From positions 1 through 24,883 of the forward strand of contig JBEKZL010000217.1 of NCBI GenBank assembly GCA_049509915.1: a stretch of DNA of 24,883 bases, written 5' to 3'. Below the pieces are notes generated by a model that saw only the letters and a list, made by a program, of their open reading frames with translations, did not search any database and was not told the origin of the DNA. The translations under genes were made by a program, and so were the position numbers. This document shows, piece after piece, positions 1 through 8,044 of the stretch (the stretch's first letter is position 1; every line of letters begins with the position of its first letter). The stretch comes from JBEKYD01 sp049509915 (lineage in GTDB: Bacteria > Acidobacteriota > Terriglobia > Bryobacterales > Bryobacteraceae).

Positions 1-1
1 C

Positions 2-205
2 GGCCGCGTGGCCGTGCTCGATTTGAACCGCCATCACTTCGAACAAGCGCGCGAGCTATACGCCGATCTCTGGCTGGGATTTACCGAGCTCGAAATGGAA
101 CGCTGTCTCAAGACGGCCGGCTTCCGCAATGTGGAAACCGCCGTGGTGCATCGGGAGGCGGACGCGCCGCACTTTGAAACGCTGCTGGCAACAGGGGATA
201 AGTAG
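2..205 (+). CDS. C-terminal end of an ArsR-type regulator/SAM methyltransferase (5' truncated)
   Basis: The reading frame is open from base 2 and stops at 205, so only the last 67 residues are present. The visible part, with VLDLNRHHFEQAR, then ADLWLGFTELEMERCLKTAG, then a VVHREADAPHFETLLATG ending, resembles the C-terminal part of proteins that join an ArsR winged helix to a class I SAM-dependent methyltransferase. The SAM-binding motifs lie outside the window, so neither the enzyme activity nor the fusion can be confirmed here. A plain methyltransferase without the regulator domain is an alternative. A GTG at base 8 is only an internal codon, because the frame continues off the left edge. 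Confidence 0.6.
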   Translation, partial: GRVAVLDLNRHHFEQARELYADLWLGFTELEMERCLKTAGFRNVETAVVHREADAPHFETLLATGDK

Positions 206-248
206 AGCTGTGCCCCTGTGGCACCGGTTCCGGCCCTTGATTCGCCCC

Positions 249-711
249 TTATCGCTTTGCACCGAACATCGACAGAAGGTGGTCTCGGGCCACGGTTTCA
301 CCCCGTACCGCACGCCATTTTGCAAATGCCGTTTCCGCCAGCGTGATCGCGTCCGCGACATCGGTTCCAACCGGCTTCCAGCCCATGTCGTAGTCGGCTC
401 TGTGCCGATCCCCCTGAAGCTGTCCGAACGCGGTGATAACGTCCACCACTTGCGTCTCTTCGTGGGTTGGATTCCGCTTATCTTTCGGCGTGAACGATGC
501 GTCTCGCATCCTCTGATGGTTGAACATGCGGGCAAGCCGCGCCCGTTGGTCGGCAAACGGCCAATTTGCCACGAAATCTCCTACCAGCAAATGAAACACG
601 GCATATATAAGCGGTCGAGATTGCACGCCGCCGGCAGGAATCCCGATTTTCCGCATCGCCTTTCTCAGCCAAATGCCGGGCGTCTTCAAGCAGATCGTCC
701 GCTAGGCCCAC
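249..711 (-). pseudogene. HEPN-domain-like protein, frameshifted
   Basis: The gene starts at GTG 711 and reads GLADDLLEDARHLAEK, then a helix with RRAISTAY. At the TATATA run near 605-612 the frame changes, and the other frame continues YAVFHLLVGDFVANW and ends ARDHLLSMFGAKR with a TAA at 249-251. Removing one base from the TATATA run restores the AISTAYYAVFHLL helix that is typical of HEPN-fold proteins. The GTG overlaps the stop codon of the upstream partner gene (704-1017), which suggests translational coupling before decay. HEPN proteins are often RNases or nucleotidyltransferase partners, but this subfamily has no function that I know. A base-calling error is the alternative to true inactivation. 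Confidence 0.6.
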
Positions 712-1017
712 GCCGGTTCCTGTAAGGCTTCCTGCTCCGAGACGCTTCGGAAATTGTGATACGGAAACACGCCCATGGCTGGGAAATCAAGTTGCCGGGC
801 CAGCCCCCAGACCACATTCGTGGCAACCTCGCTGGCGACCCCTCGCCGCTTCATCGGTCAGAACGATGCGGAAGAATATCGCCCACTGGCCGCTCCAGTC
901 CTCGCCGATGTCGTAACGGATACGTACCACGTCCGGCGCCAGGTTCCTTTCGACTTCATCGATGGCGGCCCGGATTTCCGACTGCCTCGTGACTGCGGAC
1001 GGTGAGTACATTTCCAT
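704..1017 (-). pseudogene. Small conserved partner of the HEPN-like gene, frameshifted
   Basis: From ATG 1017 the frame reads MEMYSPSAVTRQSEIRAAI, then DVVRIRYDIGEDWSGQWAIF and FFRIVLTDEAARG. At the CCCC run (839-842) it leaves frame; the next frame continues VASEVATNVVWGLARQLDF and ends HNFRSVSEQEALQEPAWA with a TAG at 704-706. I recall small proteins with this RIRY..EDW..FFRV pattern and an FRS..EQ..L...WA ending encoded just before HEPN-like proteins. Their role is unknown to me, though an antitoxin or regulatory partner is conceivable. The gene begins 26 bases after the desaturase stop, so it could be read from the desaturase promoter. One extra base in the C-run explains the break. Confidence 0.55.
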
Positions 1018-1043
1018 CCGTAGCTTACCGCATTGCAATCTTC

Positions 1044-1763
1044 CTACGCCGCTTTCGCCATCGGCAACGGCTTCACTTTGGCCAGGCCGAAGGTTTCGAG
1101 CGCGCGGATCAACCACCAGGCCAGATCGATTTCTCCCCGGCGTACGGCGAACAGCGCCGAAGTGGGGTATTGGTGGTGGTTGTTGTGCAGTCCCTCTCCG
1201 GCCGTAACCAGGGCGATCGATTGCAGATTGGTGGCTTTGTTGTCGAAATTGCGGTAACCCACCATGTGGCAGATGCTGTTGATCGACGAGTTCAGCAGGA
1301 TGTAGCCGATCACGTGCACCCACCATGCCGCCAGGCCCCACCACACCCCGAACATCAGCATGAAAATCGCGAGTCCGCCGAGCGCTCCGTATTCCAGCCC
1401 AGGGATGCGGTCGAGCGCGTCCAGCTTCCAGTCGGGCGTGTACTTGCGGATCGTCTGCTGGTTGCGTGCTTCCTTGCGATACATAAAGTAGTTGCCGAAC
1501 AGCACCGTCCACATGCCGCGGAGATACGGGCTGTGGGGATCGCCCTTTTCGTCGGAAAAATGGTGGTGTTTGCGGTGTACCGCAGCCCACTGGCGCGGCA
1601 CCACGCCAGTGAACAGGGTCAGTTCCAGGTGCATCAGCAACCCCACTACGGGATTCAATTCCAGGCTTTTATGCGTCTTGGTGCGATGCAGATATATGGT
1701 CGTGCAGAACACCGAAATTTGCAGGATCACCAGTGTGATCGCAGCCATCCATAGCAAACTCAT
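1044..1763 (-). CDS. Acyl-CoA/fatty acid delta-9-type desaturase
   Basis: A 239-residue integral membrane di-iron desaturase, which would introduce a cis double bond into acyl chains to adjust membrane fluidity. The three histidine boxes are visible: HRTKTH at 26-31, HRKHHH at 63-68 and HNNHH at 193-197. Hydrophobic stretches lie at about 2-24, 38-56 and 120-155. The protein is shorter than many family members because the N-terminal region before the first box is brief, but all metal ligands are present. ATG 1763 is preceded by a GGGGA-type ribosome site. An extended -10 element lies about 90 bases upstream. The substrate form (acyl-CoA or acyl-lipid) cannot be read from the sequence. Confidence 0.92.
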   Translation of the reverse strand: MSLLWMAAITLVILQISVFCTTIYLHRTKTHKSLELNPVVGLLMHLELTLFTGVVPRQWAAVHRKHHHFSDEKGDPHSPYLRGMWTVLFGNYFMYRKEARNQQTIRKYTPDWKLDALDRIPGLEYGALGGLAIFMLMFGVWWGLAAWWVHVIGYILLNSSINSICHMVGYRNFDNKATNLQSIALVTAGEGLHNNHHQYPTSALFAVRRGEIDLAWWLIRALETFGLAKVKPLPMAKAA

Positions 1764-1852
1764 CCGTTTTTCCCCACTCTCGATTGTTTTCAGGACCGAA
1801 TTCTGAATGCACCCAAGCGGTGAACCGAGGAAACGCTCAAAATCGTGGCTCT

Positions 1853-1861
1853 ATCATACCA
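1853..1861 (-). promoter_or_regulatory. Extended -10 promoter for the desaturase
   Basis: Read on the minus strand the bases are TGGTATGAT, an extended -10 (TGnTATnAT) with five of six consensus bases in the hexamer. Transcription would start near 1846, giving a leader of about 80 bases before ATG 1763. No convincing -35 is seen, as is usual for extended -10 promoters. Confidence 0.45.
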
Positions 1862-1929
1862 GATTGGATGGTTCGGCACGAATCGGCCGGAAATTAGGGG
1901 CCAGCTACCCATTCGGCTCCAATCCACGC

Positions 1930-1935
1930 TACAAT
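1930..1935 (+). promoter_or_regulatory. -10 element of the rimP-nusA-infB operon
   Basis: TACAAT lies 25 bases before the leader hairpin and 71 bases before the rimP ATG. No strong -35 is seen at the expected distance. The predicted start near 1942 puts the whole hairpin at 1961-1982 inside the transcript. It lies back to back with the desaturase promoter. Confidence 0.45.
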
Positions 1936-1944
1936 TGAAAAGTA

Positions 1945-1991
1945 GCGTCGAAACAAGTGAGTGGGCGAAAGCCCACTTTTTTATTAGACGC
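1945..1991 (+). terminator. Attenuator-like hairpin in the rimP leader
   Basis: GTGGGC (1961-1966) pairs with GCCCAC (1971-1976) around a GAAA loop and is followed directly by six T (1977-1982), the layout of an intrinsic terminator. GCGTC (1945-1949) can also pair with GACGC (1987-1991) and close an outer helix. The hairpin lies between the -10 and the first operon gene, so it would act on the operon's own transcript. This layout resembles the rimP-leader RNA known from other bacteria; family membership is an inference. Confidence 0.7.
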
Positions 1992-2006
1992 GTGCGGCTG
2001 CGAACG

Positions 2007-2471
2007 ATGCGGGAAGCGGTGGCGTCTAAAATCGAGGAGATCGCCGGGCGGGTAGCCGGCTCGGAAGGGCTGGAAGTGGTCGAAGTCGAGGTCAAGGGCG
2101 GCGGAAACAGCCGTTTTGTGCGTATCTCAATCGACAAGCCGGAAGGCGTAACTCACGCCGACTGCGAACTGGTTTCGCAGCAGGTCGGCACCATTCTGGA
2201 TGTGGAAGACGTGGTACCCGGCGGCCGCTACACGCTCGAAGTCAGCTCTCCCGGTGTCGAGCGCAAACTGGTCAAGCCCGCCGACTTCGAGCGGTTTCAG
2301 GGAAAGAAAGTCAAAATCGCGCTGCGCACCGCCATCGACGGCCGGCGGAATTTCGAAGGCACGCTCGCCGGGTTCGCCGAAAGTATCGTATCACTCGAAA
2401 CCGCGCCCGGCCAACAACTCCATTTCGGCCTCGATCAGGTGCTGAAAGCCCACCTGAAGTTCGAGTGGTAA
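2007..2471 (+). CDS. rimP: Ribosome maturation factor RimP
   Basis: A 154-residue protein of normal length for RimP (about 150), which binds the 30S precursor and helps assemble its head region. The N-terminal half carries the EVVEVEVKGGGNSRFVRISI strand pattern and the DCELVSQQVG..LD segment. YTLEVSSPGVERKL near the middle is the family hallmark, and the Sm-like C-terminal domain follows. ATG 2007 is chosen because the frame extends upstream only through the leader hairpin. A GTG at 1992 is possible, and no clear ribosome site precedes either. It is the first gene of the nusA-infB operon, with nusA 39 bases downstream. Confidence 0.93.
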   Translation: MREAVASKIEEIAGRVAGSEGLEVVEVEVKGGGNSRFVRISIDKPEGVTHADCELVSQQVGTILDVEDVVPGGRYTLEVSSPGVERKLVKPADFERFQGKKVKIALRTAIDGRRNFEGTLAGFAESIVSLETAPGQQLHFGLDQVLKAHLKFEW

Positions 2472-2510
2472 CCTACCGGCAACGAACCCAAGACGACAGA
2501 CGAGGGCACT

Positions 2511-4046
2511 TTGGAAACGATCTTTCAATCCATCGAGATTCTGAGCAAGGAAAAGGGTATCGATCCGCAGATCGTGCTCGACGCGGTCAAGGACGCCATG
2601 CTGATCGCGGCGCGCAAGCACTACCGGACTAACGAGGACTACGTCGCCGACATGGACGCGAAGACCGGCGCCATCAAGTTGTATGCCGTCAAGAAGGCGG
2701 TGGAAACGGTCGCCGACGCGGCCCATGAGATGACGATGGCCGAAGCCCGCCGCATCGATCCGGAGGCTGAAATCGGCGCGGAAATCCGCATTCCCAAGAA
2801 TACCGAAGCGTTGGGACGCATTTCGGCGCAGACCGCCAAACAGGTGATTTTCCAAAAGGTGCGCGAGGCCGAACGCGAGACCGTTTTCAACGAATACTCC
2901 GGCCGCGCCGGCGAACTGGTCAACTGCACCATCAAACGCGTCGAGGGCCCCGACTACATTCTCGATCTGGGCAAGACCGAAGCCCGCCTGCCCAAGAAAG
3001 AACAATCGCGTCTGGAAAGCTATTCGGTTGGCGACCGCGTGCGCTGTGTCATCCGCCTGGTGGATAAGTCCAGCAAAGGCCCCGGCGTAGTCGTCTCGCG
3101 CGCGGCGCCGGAGCTCGTCATGCGCCTGTTCGAGCAGGAAGTGCCGGAAATCTACGACGGCACCGTTTCCATTCGCGGCTGCGCCCGGGAAGCCGGCGAG
3201 CGCACCAAGATCGCCGTACAGAGCCGCGACCGCGACGTGGACAGCGTGGGCGCCTGCGTCGGCATGAAGGGCATGCGGGTGCAATCCATCATTCGCGAAC
3301 TGCGCGGCGAGAAGATCGATATCATCGAGTATTCCGAGGACTCGGTGGTTTTCGCCGGCCACGCTCTCAGCCCGGCCAAGGTCAGCCGCATTACCGTGCT
3401 CGACCCGCTCGAAAAGCACATGGAAGTGATCGTCGACGATTCCCAACTTTCGCTGGCCATCGGCAAGAAAGGGCAGAACGTCCGCTTGGCGGCCAAACTG
3501 CTCGGCTGGAAAATCGATATCAAGAGCGAGGAAGAGAAGCGCCAGGAAGTGGAATCGCAAATGGCCGCGCTGGTGGCGCCGGGCGCGCCGGTCGGCGTCC
3601 TGATCGATTACGGCCTGCCGGAGCAGGTTGTCGAGAAGCTGGCCCAGGCGGGCATCGGCACCGTCGAGCGCCTGGGCGAGATGACCCCCGAGCAACTGGA
3701 GGAGATCCAGGGGGTGGGACCGAAAATGGTGGAGAAGATTCAGGAGACCGTGGAGGCCTACTACAGCCAGTTCGAGGAGCCGGCTTCCACGCCGGCGGCC
3801 GAGGCGCCCTCTTCGGAAACTCCGCACGCGGAGGCCGCTCCCGGGGCCGCGGCCGAAATCGAAGTCGAAATCGAAGCCCCGCCGGCCGGCGAGGACTCCG
3901 CCGAGAATCCCGCTCCGGAGGGAGCTGAAGCGGCCGCGGAGCAGTTTGGTACCATGGTGGACGCGAGTTCTCCCCCTGACAATCCGCAAGGAGCGGGGCC
4001 AGAGCAAGCTCCAAGTGCGGTCGACGAGGTTGCCGACGCGAAGTAG
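2511..4046 (+). CDS. nusA: Transcription termination/antitermination factor NusA
   Basis: A 511-residue RNA polymerase-binding factor that modulates pausing, termination and coupling. It starts at TTG 2511 after a GAGGG ribosome site. Domains in order: RNA polymerase-binding N-terminal domain (about 1-130), S1 domain (about 134-200), KH1 with a GMKG loop near 252, KH2 with IGKKG at 317-321, then a helix-hairpin-helix segment (about 365-415, IQGVGPKMVEKI). From about 420 to the end there is a low-complexity Ala/Pro/Glu tail with about 21 acidic residues and a single lysine. Such a tail differs from the two folded acidic repeats of E. coli NusA. It lies 12 bases before infB. Confidence 0.97.
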   Translation: METIFQSIEILSKEKGIDPQIVLDAVKDAMLIAARKHYRTNEDYVADMDAKTGAIKLYAVKKAVETVADAAHEMTMAEARRIDPEAEIGAEIRIPKNTEALGRISAQTAKQVIFQKVREAERETVFNEYSGRAGELVNCTIKRVEGPDYILDLGKTEARLPKKEQSRLESYSVGDRVRCVIRLVDKSSKGPGVVVSRAAPELVMRLFEQEVPEIYDGTVSIRGCAREAGERTKIAVQSRDRDVDSVGACVGMKGMRVQSIIRELRGEKIDIIEYSEDSVVFAGHALSPAKVSRITVLDPLEKHMEVIVDDSQLSLAIGKKGQNVRLAAKLLGWKIDIKSEEEKRQEVESQMAALVAPGAPVGVLIDYGLPEQVVEKLAQAGIGTVERLGEMTPEQLEEIQGVGPKMVEKIQETVEAYYSQFEEPASTPAAEAPSSETPHAEAAPGAAAEIEVEIEAPPAGEDSAENPAPEGAEAAAEQFGTMVDASSPPDNPQGAGPEQAPSAVDEVADAK

Positions 4047-4058
4047 ATCGTTTTACCT

Positions 4059-7046
4059 ATGAAGAAGATTCGAATCAACGAGCTGGCACGGGAATTGGAA
4101 GTCAAGGCTCACGAAATTCTGGAGCGCCTGCCAGAGCTTGGCGTTGCGGAGAAGAAGACGCATTCCAGCTCGATCGACGAAGACGTCGCGATCCGGCTGC
4201 GGCGCCTTTACGGCAAGGAGTCCCCAGTGAACGGTGACGGCGCCACGGACGATTCCTCGGCGATCGCAGTCGAGGAGGAGCCGGAGACCGTCCAGGCTGA
4301 GGAAATCGAAATCGCGCCTCCCGCCGAGGCTCACGTTCCCACCCCGGAAATCTCCGCCGCCGAAGTGGAGAAGCCGGCGGTAAGCGAGGCCGGCCGCCCC
4401 GCGCACGCCGCTCCGATCCGTCCGCCGCTGGCCGGCGGGCGCCCTGTACATCCTCCGGTAGTAGCTTCGGTCGCTCAGACGCCTCCCGCGGCGATTCCAC
4501 CCACGTCCCAGACCCCGCCGCCCGTTCCCCAAACGCCGCATCCAGCAGCTCCAATGCCTCCAGTAGCAATGATCGCGCCAGGGCGCCCCAGCGCATCGGC
4601 AGCCAAACCGATTCCCGTTCCGTCCGGGCCCGCCCCCCGGCCGGGACAGATTCTTTCCGGGCCGCGTACGCCGCTGCCTTCAATGCCGGCGGAATCTTCC
4701 CGCCCGGCTGCCGCCTCTCCCGGGTCTCCGGTTCCCGGCGCGCCCCGGGCGCCGCTCCCGCCGCGCCCTCGTCCGGAGGCTTACCGTTCCACCGGCGGAG
4801 TTCCGCCGGCGGCGCAAACCACGCCGCAAGGCGGCCGCCCGCTGGCGGGCCAGCCCGCGGCTCGTCCCATTGTTCCGCCGCGCGCCGACCTGGTGGCCAA
4901 GCTGACCGCGCCGCGGCCCAGCATGCCGGCCCAACCGCCCTCGCCGCGCCCCGGTGTTCCCAAGCCGCCCAGTTCGCCCACGCCCGGCCAGCCCATTTAT
5001 CGCGGTCCGATCCGTCCCGGCCAGCCCATGGTGGTCGCTCGCCAGGGCCCAGGCCCGGTCGGAGCCCGTCCCAGCAGTTCGCCGCTACGCCCCGGCCCGC
5101 GCCCGCAACATCCCACCTCGGCTCGTCCCGGTATGGGCCCCGGTCTGGCGCCGCCGCCCATGGACCAGCCTCGCCCGCGCTTGGGCGATAAGCGCCCCGC
5201 CCGCGGCCAGCAGCGCGAACGCGTCGAGGAAGAGAAGGTCCTTCGCCCGCAGGTCCGCCGCCACGTCGAAACCGGGCCGCCGCCCATCAGCCGCGCTATC
5301 ACGATCTCCGAGGGCATCACCGTTAAGGAGCTGTGCGAAAAGCTCGACGTCAAGGCGACCCTCGTCATGAAGAAGTTGATGGACCGCGGCATTTTCGCCA
5401 CCATCAATCAGACCCTCGATTCCAAGCTGGCTACCGAGGTCGCCCGCGATTTCGGCGCCTCCACCGCTACCGTCAGCTACGAAACCGAAGCCATGCAGGC
5501 CGTCGAAGACGCCGAAGAGGCCACCGACCTGCACAGCCGTGCTCCCGTGGTCACCATCATGGGCCATGTGGATCATGGCAAGACCTCCCTGCTGGACGGC
5601 ATCCGGGAAGCCAACGTGGCGGCCCGCGAAGCCGGCGGCATCACCCAGCACATCGGCGCCTACCACGTCGAAATGAATGGCCGCAAAATTGTCTTCATCG
5701 ACACTCCGGGCCATGAAGCGTTTACCCGCATGCGCGCCCGCGGTGCCAAGGTCACCGATATCGTGGTGCTGGTGGTTGCCGCCGACGACGGCGTCATGCC
5801 GCAGACGATCGAAGCCATCGACCACGCCAGGGCGGCGGGCGTCCCCATCGTGGTGGCCATTAATAAGATCGATAAGCCCGGCGCCCAGCCCGAGCGCATC
5901 AAGCAGCAACTGGCCGATCGCGGCCTGCTGGCCGAAGACTGGGGCGGCGACGTAGTCATGGTGCCGGTTTCCGCCAAAACCCATGAAAATGTCGACCGCC
6001 TGCTCGAAATGATCCTGCTGGTGGCCGATCTGCTTGAACTCAAGGCCAATCCCAGCCGCCCTGCGGTCGGCACCGTGCTCGAAGCTCAGCTGGACCGCGG
6101 CCGCGGCCCGGTGGCTACCGTGCTGGTGCGAAACGGCACGCTCGCGGTCGGCGACTTCTTCATTTGCGGCGCCGTTTTCGGCAAGGTGCGCGCCATGATG
6201 GACGACAGTGGCGCGCAGATTCGCAAAGCCGGCCCCGCTACTCCGGTCGAGGTGCTCGGCCTGGAATCGATGCCCGAGGTGGGCGACGACTTCCAGGTGG
6301 TCACCGATACCGCCAAGGCCAAGCAGATCGTTCAATTCCGCGACCAGAAGGTTCGCGACGCGGCCATGGCCAAGAGCGGACGCCTCACGCTCGAGCAATT
6401 CCACAAGCAGATGCGCGAGGGCGAGATCAAAGAACTGCCCGTCATCATCAAAGCCGACGTGGGTGGTTCGGCGGAGGTGTTGGCCGAAACCCTGCTCAAA
6501 CTGTCGAACGACAAGATAACCGTCAAAGTCATCCGTTCCGGTGTCGGCGCCATCAACGAGAGCGACGTCCTGCTGGCTACCGCTTCCAATGCCATCATCA
6601 TCGGCTTCAACGTGCGCCCGGAGCGCAACGCAGCCGCCCTCGCCGAGCAGGAAAAGGTCGATATCCGCCTGCACACCATCATTTACAACCTCACCGACGA
6701 GATCAAGCGCGCCATGACCGGGTTGCTCGAGCCGGTATTCAAGGAAGTCTACCGGGGCAAGGCGGAAGTGCGCGAGACTTTCCGCATCAGCAAGGTGGGC
6801 AGCGTGGCCGGCTGCATTGTGCAGGACGGCTCCATCGGCAGCCGCTCGGAAGTCCGCCTGCTGCGCGACAACGTGGTGGTCTACACCGGAAAAATCGCTT
6901 CACTGCGCCGCTTCAAAGACGATGTCACCGAGGTCAAGAGCGGTATGGAGTGCGGCATCACGCTCGAAAACTACGCCGACGTGAAACAGAACGACATCAT
7001 CGAGGCCTTCGTGACCGAGCGCGTGGCCACCGAAGTATTTGCCTGA
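4059..7046 (+). CDS. infB: Translation initiation factor IF-2
   Basis: A 995-residue GTPase that brings initiator tRNA to the 30S subunit and promotes subunit joining. The N-terminal IF2_N module (RINELARELEV, 1-50) is followed by an acidic stretch, a Pro/Arg-rich low-complexity linker (about 110-385), and a second IF2_N module (about 400-460). The G domain follows, with GHVDHGKT at 502-509, DTPGH at 548-552 and NKID at 602-605, then domains II-IV and the tRNA-binding C-terminal barrel. All GTPase motifs are intact. ATG 4059 lies 12 bases after nusA with no strong ribosome site, so translation may be coupled. ATG 7048 of the next gene follows the stop by one base. Confidence 0.98.
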   Translation: MKKIRINELARELEVKAHEILERLPELGVAEKKTHSSSIDEDVAIRLRRLYGKESPVNGDGATDDSSAIAVEEEPETVQAEEIEIAPPAEAHVPTPEISAAEVEKPAVSEAGRPAHAAPIRPPLAGGRPVHPPVVASVAQTPPAAIPPTSQTPPPVPQTPHPAAPMPPVAMIAPGRPSASAAKPIPVPSGPAPRPGQILSGPRTPLPSMPAESSRPAAASPGSPVPGAPRAPLPPRPRPEAYRSTGGVPPAAQTTPQGGRPLAGQPAARPIVPPRADLVAKLTAPRPSMPAQPPSPRPGVPKPPSSPTPGQPIYRGPIRPGQPMVVARQGPGPVGARPSSSPLRPGPRPQHPTSARPGMGPGLAPPPMDQPRPRLGDKRPARGQQRERVEEEKVLRPQVRRHVETGPPPISRAITISEGITVKELCEKLDVKATLVMKKLMDRGIFATINQTLDSKLATEVARDFGASTATVSYETEAMQAVEDAEEATDLHSRAPVVTIMGHVDHGKTSLLDGIREANVAAREAGGITQHIGAYHVEMNGRKIVFIDTPGHEAFTRMRARGAKVTDIVVLVVAADDGVMPQTIEAIDHARAAGVPIVVAINKIDKPGAQPERIKQQLADRGLLAEDWGGDVVMVPVSAKTHENVDRLLEMILLVADLLELKANPSRPAVGTVLEAQLDRGRGPVATVLVRNGTLAVGDFFICGAVFGKVRAMMDDSGAQIRKAGPATPVEVLGLESMPEVGDDFQVVTDTAKAKQIVQFRDQKVRDAAMAKSGRLTLEQFHKQMREGEIKELPVIIKADVGGSAEVLAETLLKLSNDKITVKVIRSGVGAINESDVLLATASNAIIIGFNVRPERNAAALAEQEKVDIRLHTIIYNLTDEIKRAMTGLLEPVFKEVYRGKAEVRETFRISKVGSVAGCIVQDGSIGSRSEVRLLRDNVVVYTGKIASLRRFKDDVTEVKSGMECGITLENYADVKQNDIIEAFVTERVATEVFA

Positions 7047-7047
7047 G

Positions 7048-7332
7048 ATGGCTTCGATCGGCGTGCTCACTCTTGAGCTGCGCATCGAGGATGCGCACTC
7101 GCTCAAGGACAAGCGGCACGTCGTCAAGGGTTTGAAGGACCGCCTGCGCGCCCGCTTCAACGTGGCCGTGGCGGAGATCGATTTCGAGGATGTGTGGCAG
7201 CGCGCGCTGGTGGCGGCTGTGACGGTTTCCTCCAGCCGCGAGAACGCCGAAAAGGTGCTCCAGGCAGTGGAAGAAGATGCCGCCGCCCGGCTCGGCGGAA
7301 GTCTGGTCGGCGCGGCCACCGAGTGGTTGTAG
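7048..7332 (+). CDS. ylxP: YlxP/DUF503 family protein
   Basis: A 94-residue protein with the DUF503 hallmark near the start (LTLELRIEDAHSLKDKRHVV) and the VSSSRENAEKVLQ segment. It is encoded next to infB and rbfA in many bacteria. The biochemical role is not firmly settled; a link to ribosome biogenesis is suggested by its neighbours. ATG 7048 comes one base after the infB stop, which points to coupled translation. The following gap of 324 bases before rbfA is unusual for this operon. Confidence 0.88.
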   Translation: MASIGVLTLELRIEDAHSLKDKRHVVKGLKDRLRARFNVAVAEIDFEDVWQRALVAAVTVSSSRENAEKVLQAVEEDAAARLGGSLVGAATEWL

Positions 7333-7656
7333 GACAGGCCTCCGGGCCTGTCGTGTCTTGTTGTCTGCGCTGGTGAATCGGGCTGCGAGTCCGAGCCGCG
7401 ACCGTAAGGGAGTGCCATGTGGGCCTGCGGCCGACCAAAAGGGATGAAGACGCACGCGGTTCCCGCTTTGGTGGGGCAGGCGGTTCCGCCTGCCCGCCGG
7501 TTGTCAACCGGCGCCCCGGCGGACGGTGCGAAGTCAACCACACTGGAGAGCGTCTTCAACGGAGCGGTTGCCGGACCAGTAACCGGTATTGGACGTTGAC
7601 AAGAATCTGTCGGCTGTCAGCCTGGTTGAAAGCTGACTGCTGACTGCTGGTTTGCT
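7333..7656 (+). repeat. Palindrome-rich insert between ylxP and rbfA
   Basis: No gene is seen in this 324-base stretch. It holds three perfect hairpins: 7333-7352 (8-bp stem, TCCG loop), 7474-7495 (10-bp stem) and 7496-7512 (7-bp stem, GTC loop). A phrase of the type GAGCCGCGACCGTAAGGGAG (7393-7412) looks like a dispersed element I associate with Solibacter-type genomes. A 7-base periodic segment (AGCTGAC/TGCTGAC/TGCTGGT, 7631-7651) lies just before rbfA. None has a T-run, so they look more like extragenic palindromic elements than intrinsic terminators. Confidence 0.55.
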
Positions 7657-8019
7657 ATGGATGAACGGCGGACGTTGCGGGTTTCCGAAGCGGTACGGGA
7701 GGAACTCGCCGAGATCATTGGATTCGAGACCGAGGACCCGCGCCTGCTGGCGGTGGACGTGATCGAGGCGCACGTCAGCCAGGATGGGCGCCACGCCGGC
7801 GTGCGCGTCGCCGTGCGCGGCGGCGAGCGCGAGCGGAAGCAGTCCATGGACGCGCTCGAACACGCCAAGGGTTTCCTCCGCCATGAGCTGGCCACCCGCC
7901 TCAGCCTGCGCCACGTCCCCGAGCTGCATTTTGAGCGCGACCGCAACCCCGACGTCGATAGCCGCATCGATTTCCTGCTGAAACGAGCGAAAAAATCGCG
8001 GGGGCGAGACGAGAATTAG
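7657..8019 (+). CDS. rbfA: Ribosome-binding factor A
   Basis: A 120-residue protein of the usual RbfA length, with a KH-like fold, which aids late 30S maturation around helix 1 of 16S rRNA. The N-terminal RVSEAVREELAEII helix, the VDVIEAHVSQDGRHAGVRVAV strand pattern and the LRHVPELHFERDRNPD motif are typical. ATG 7657 opens the conserved region, but there is no good ribosome site before it. Its place after ylxP fits the conserved operon, although the palindromic insert may alter expression. truB, a common next gene, is absent; decayed sequence follows. Confidence 0.93.
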   Translation: MDERRTLRVSEAVREELAEIIGFETEDPRLLAVDVIEAHVSQDGRHAGVRVAVRGGERERKQSMDALEHAKGFLRHELATRLSLRHVPELHFERDRNPDVDSRIDFLLKRAKKSRGRDEN

Positions 8020-8044
8020 TTGTGGGGCAGGCCCTCGGCCGGCG

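Noticed and set aside
787..1590. Minus-strand frame of 267 codons across the desaturase and its downstream gene
   Set aside because: Only its last part (after codon 190) is real, as the start of the small HEPN-partner gene; the rest is out of frame with the desaturase.
1845..2006. Longer N-terminus for RimP starting at 1845
   Set aside because: It would run through the promoter and the leader hairpin, and RimP homologs start near ATG 2007.
2391..4007. Long open frame on the minus strand opposite nusA (538 codons)
   Set aside because: It mirrors the codon bias of a certain gene; its protein is rich in Arg, Gly, His and Asp with no family pattern.
5085..6674. Long open frame on the minus strand opposite infB (529 codons)
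   Set aside because: It is antisense to the conserved GTPase domain and has His/Asp/Gly-rich composition typical of a shadow frame.
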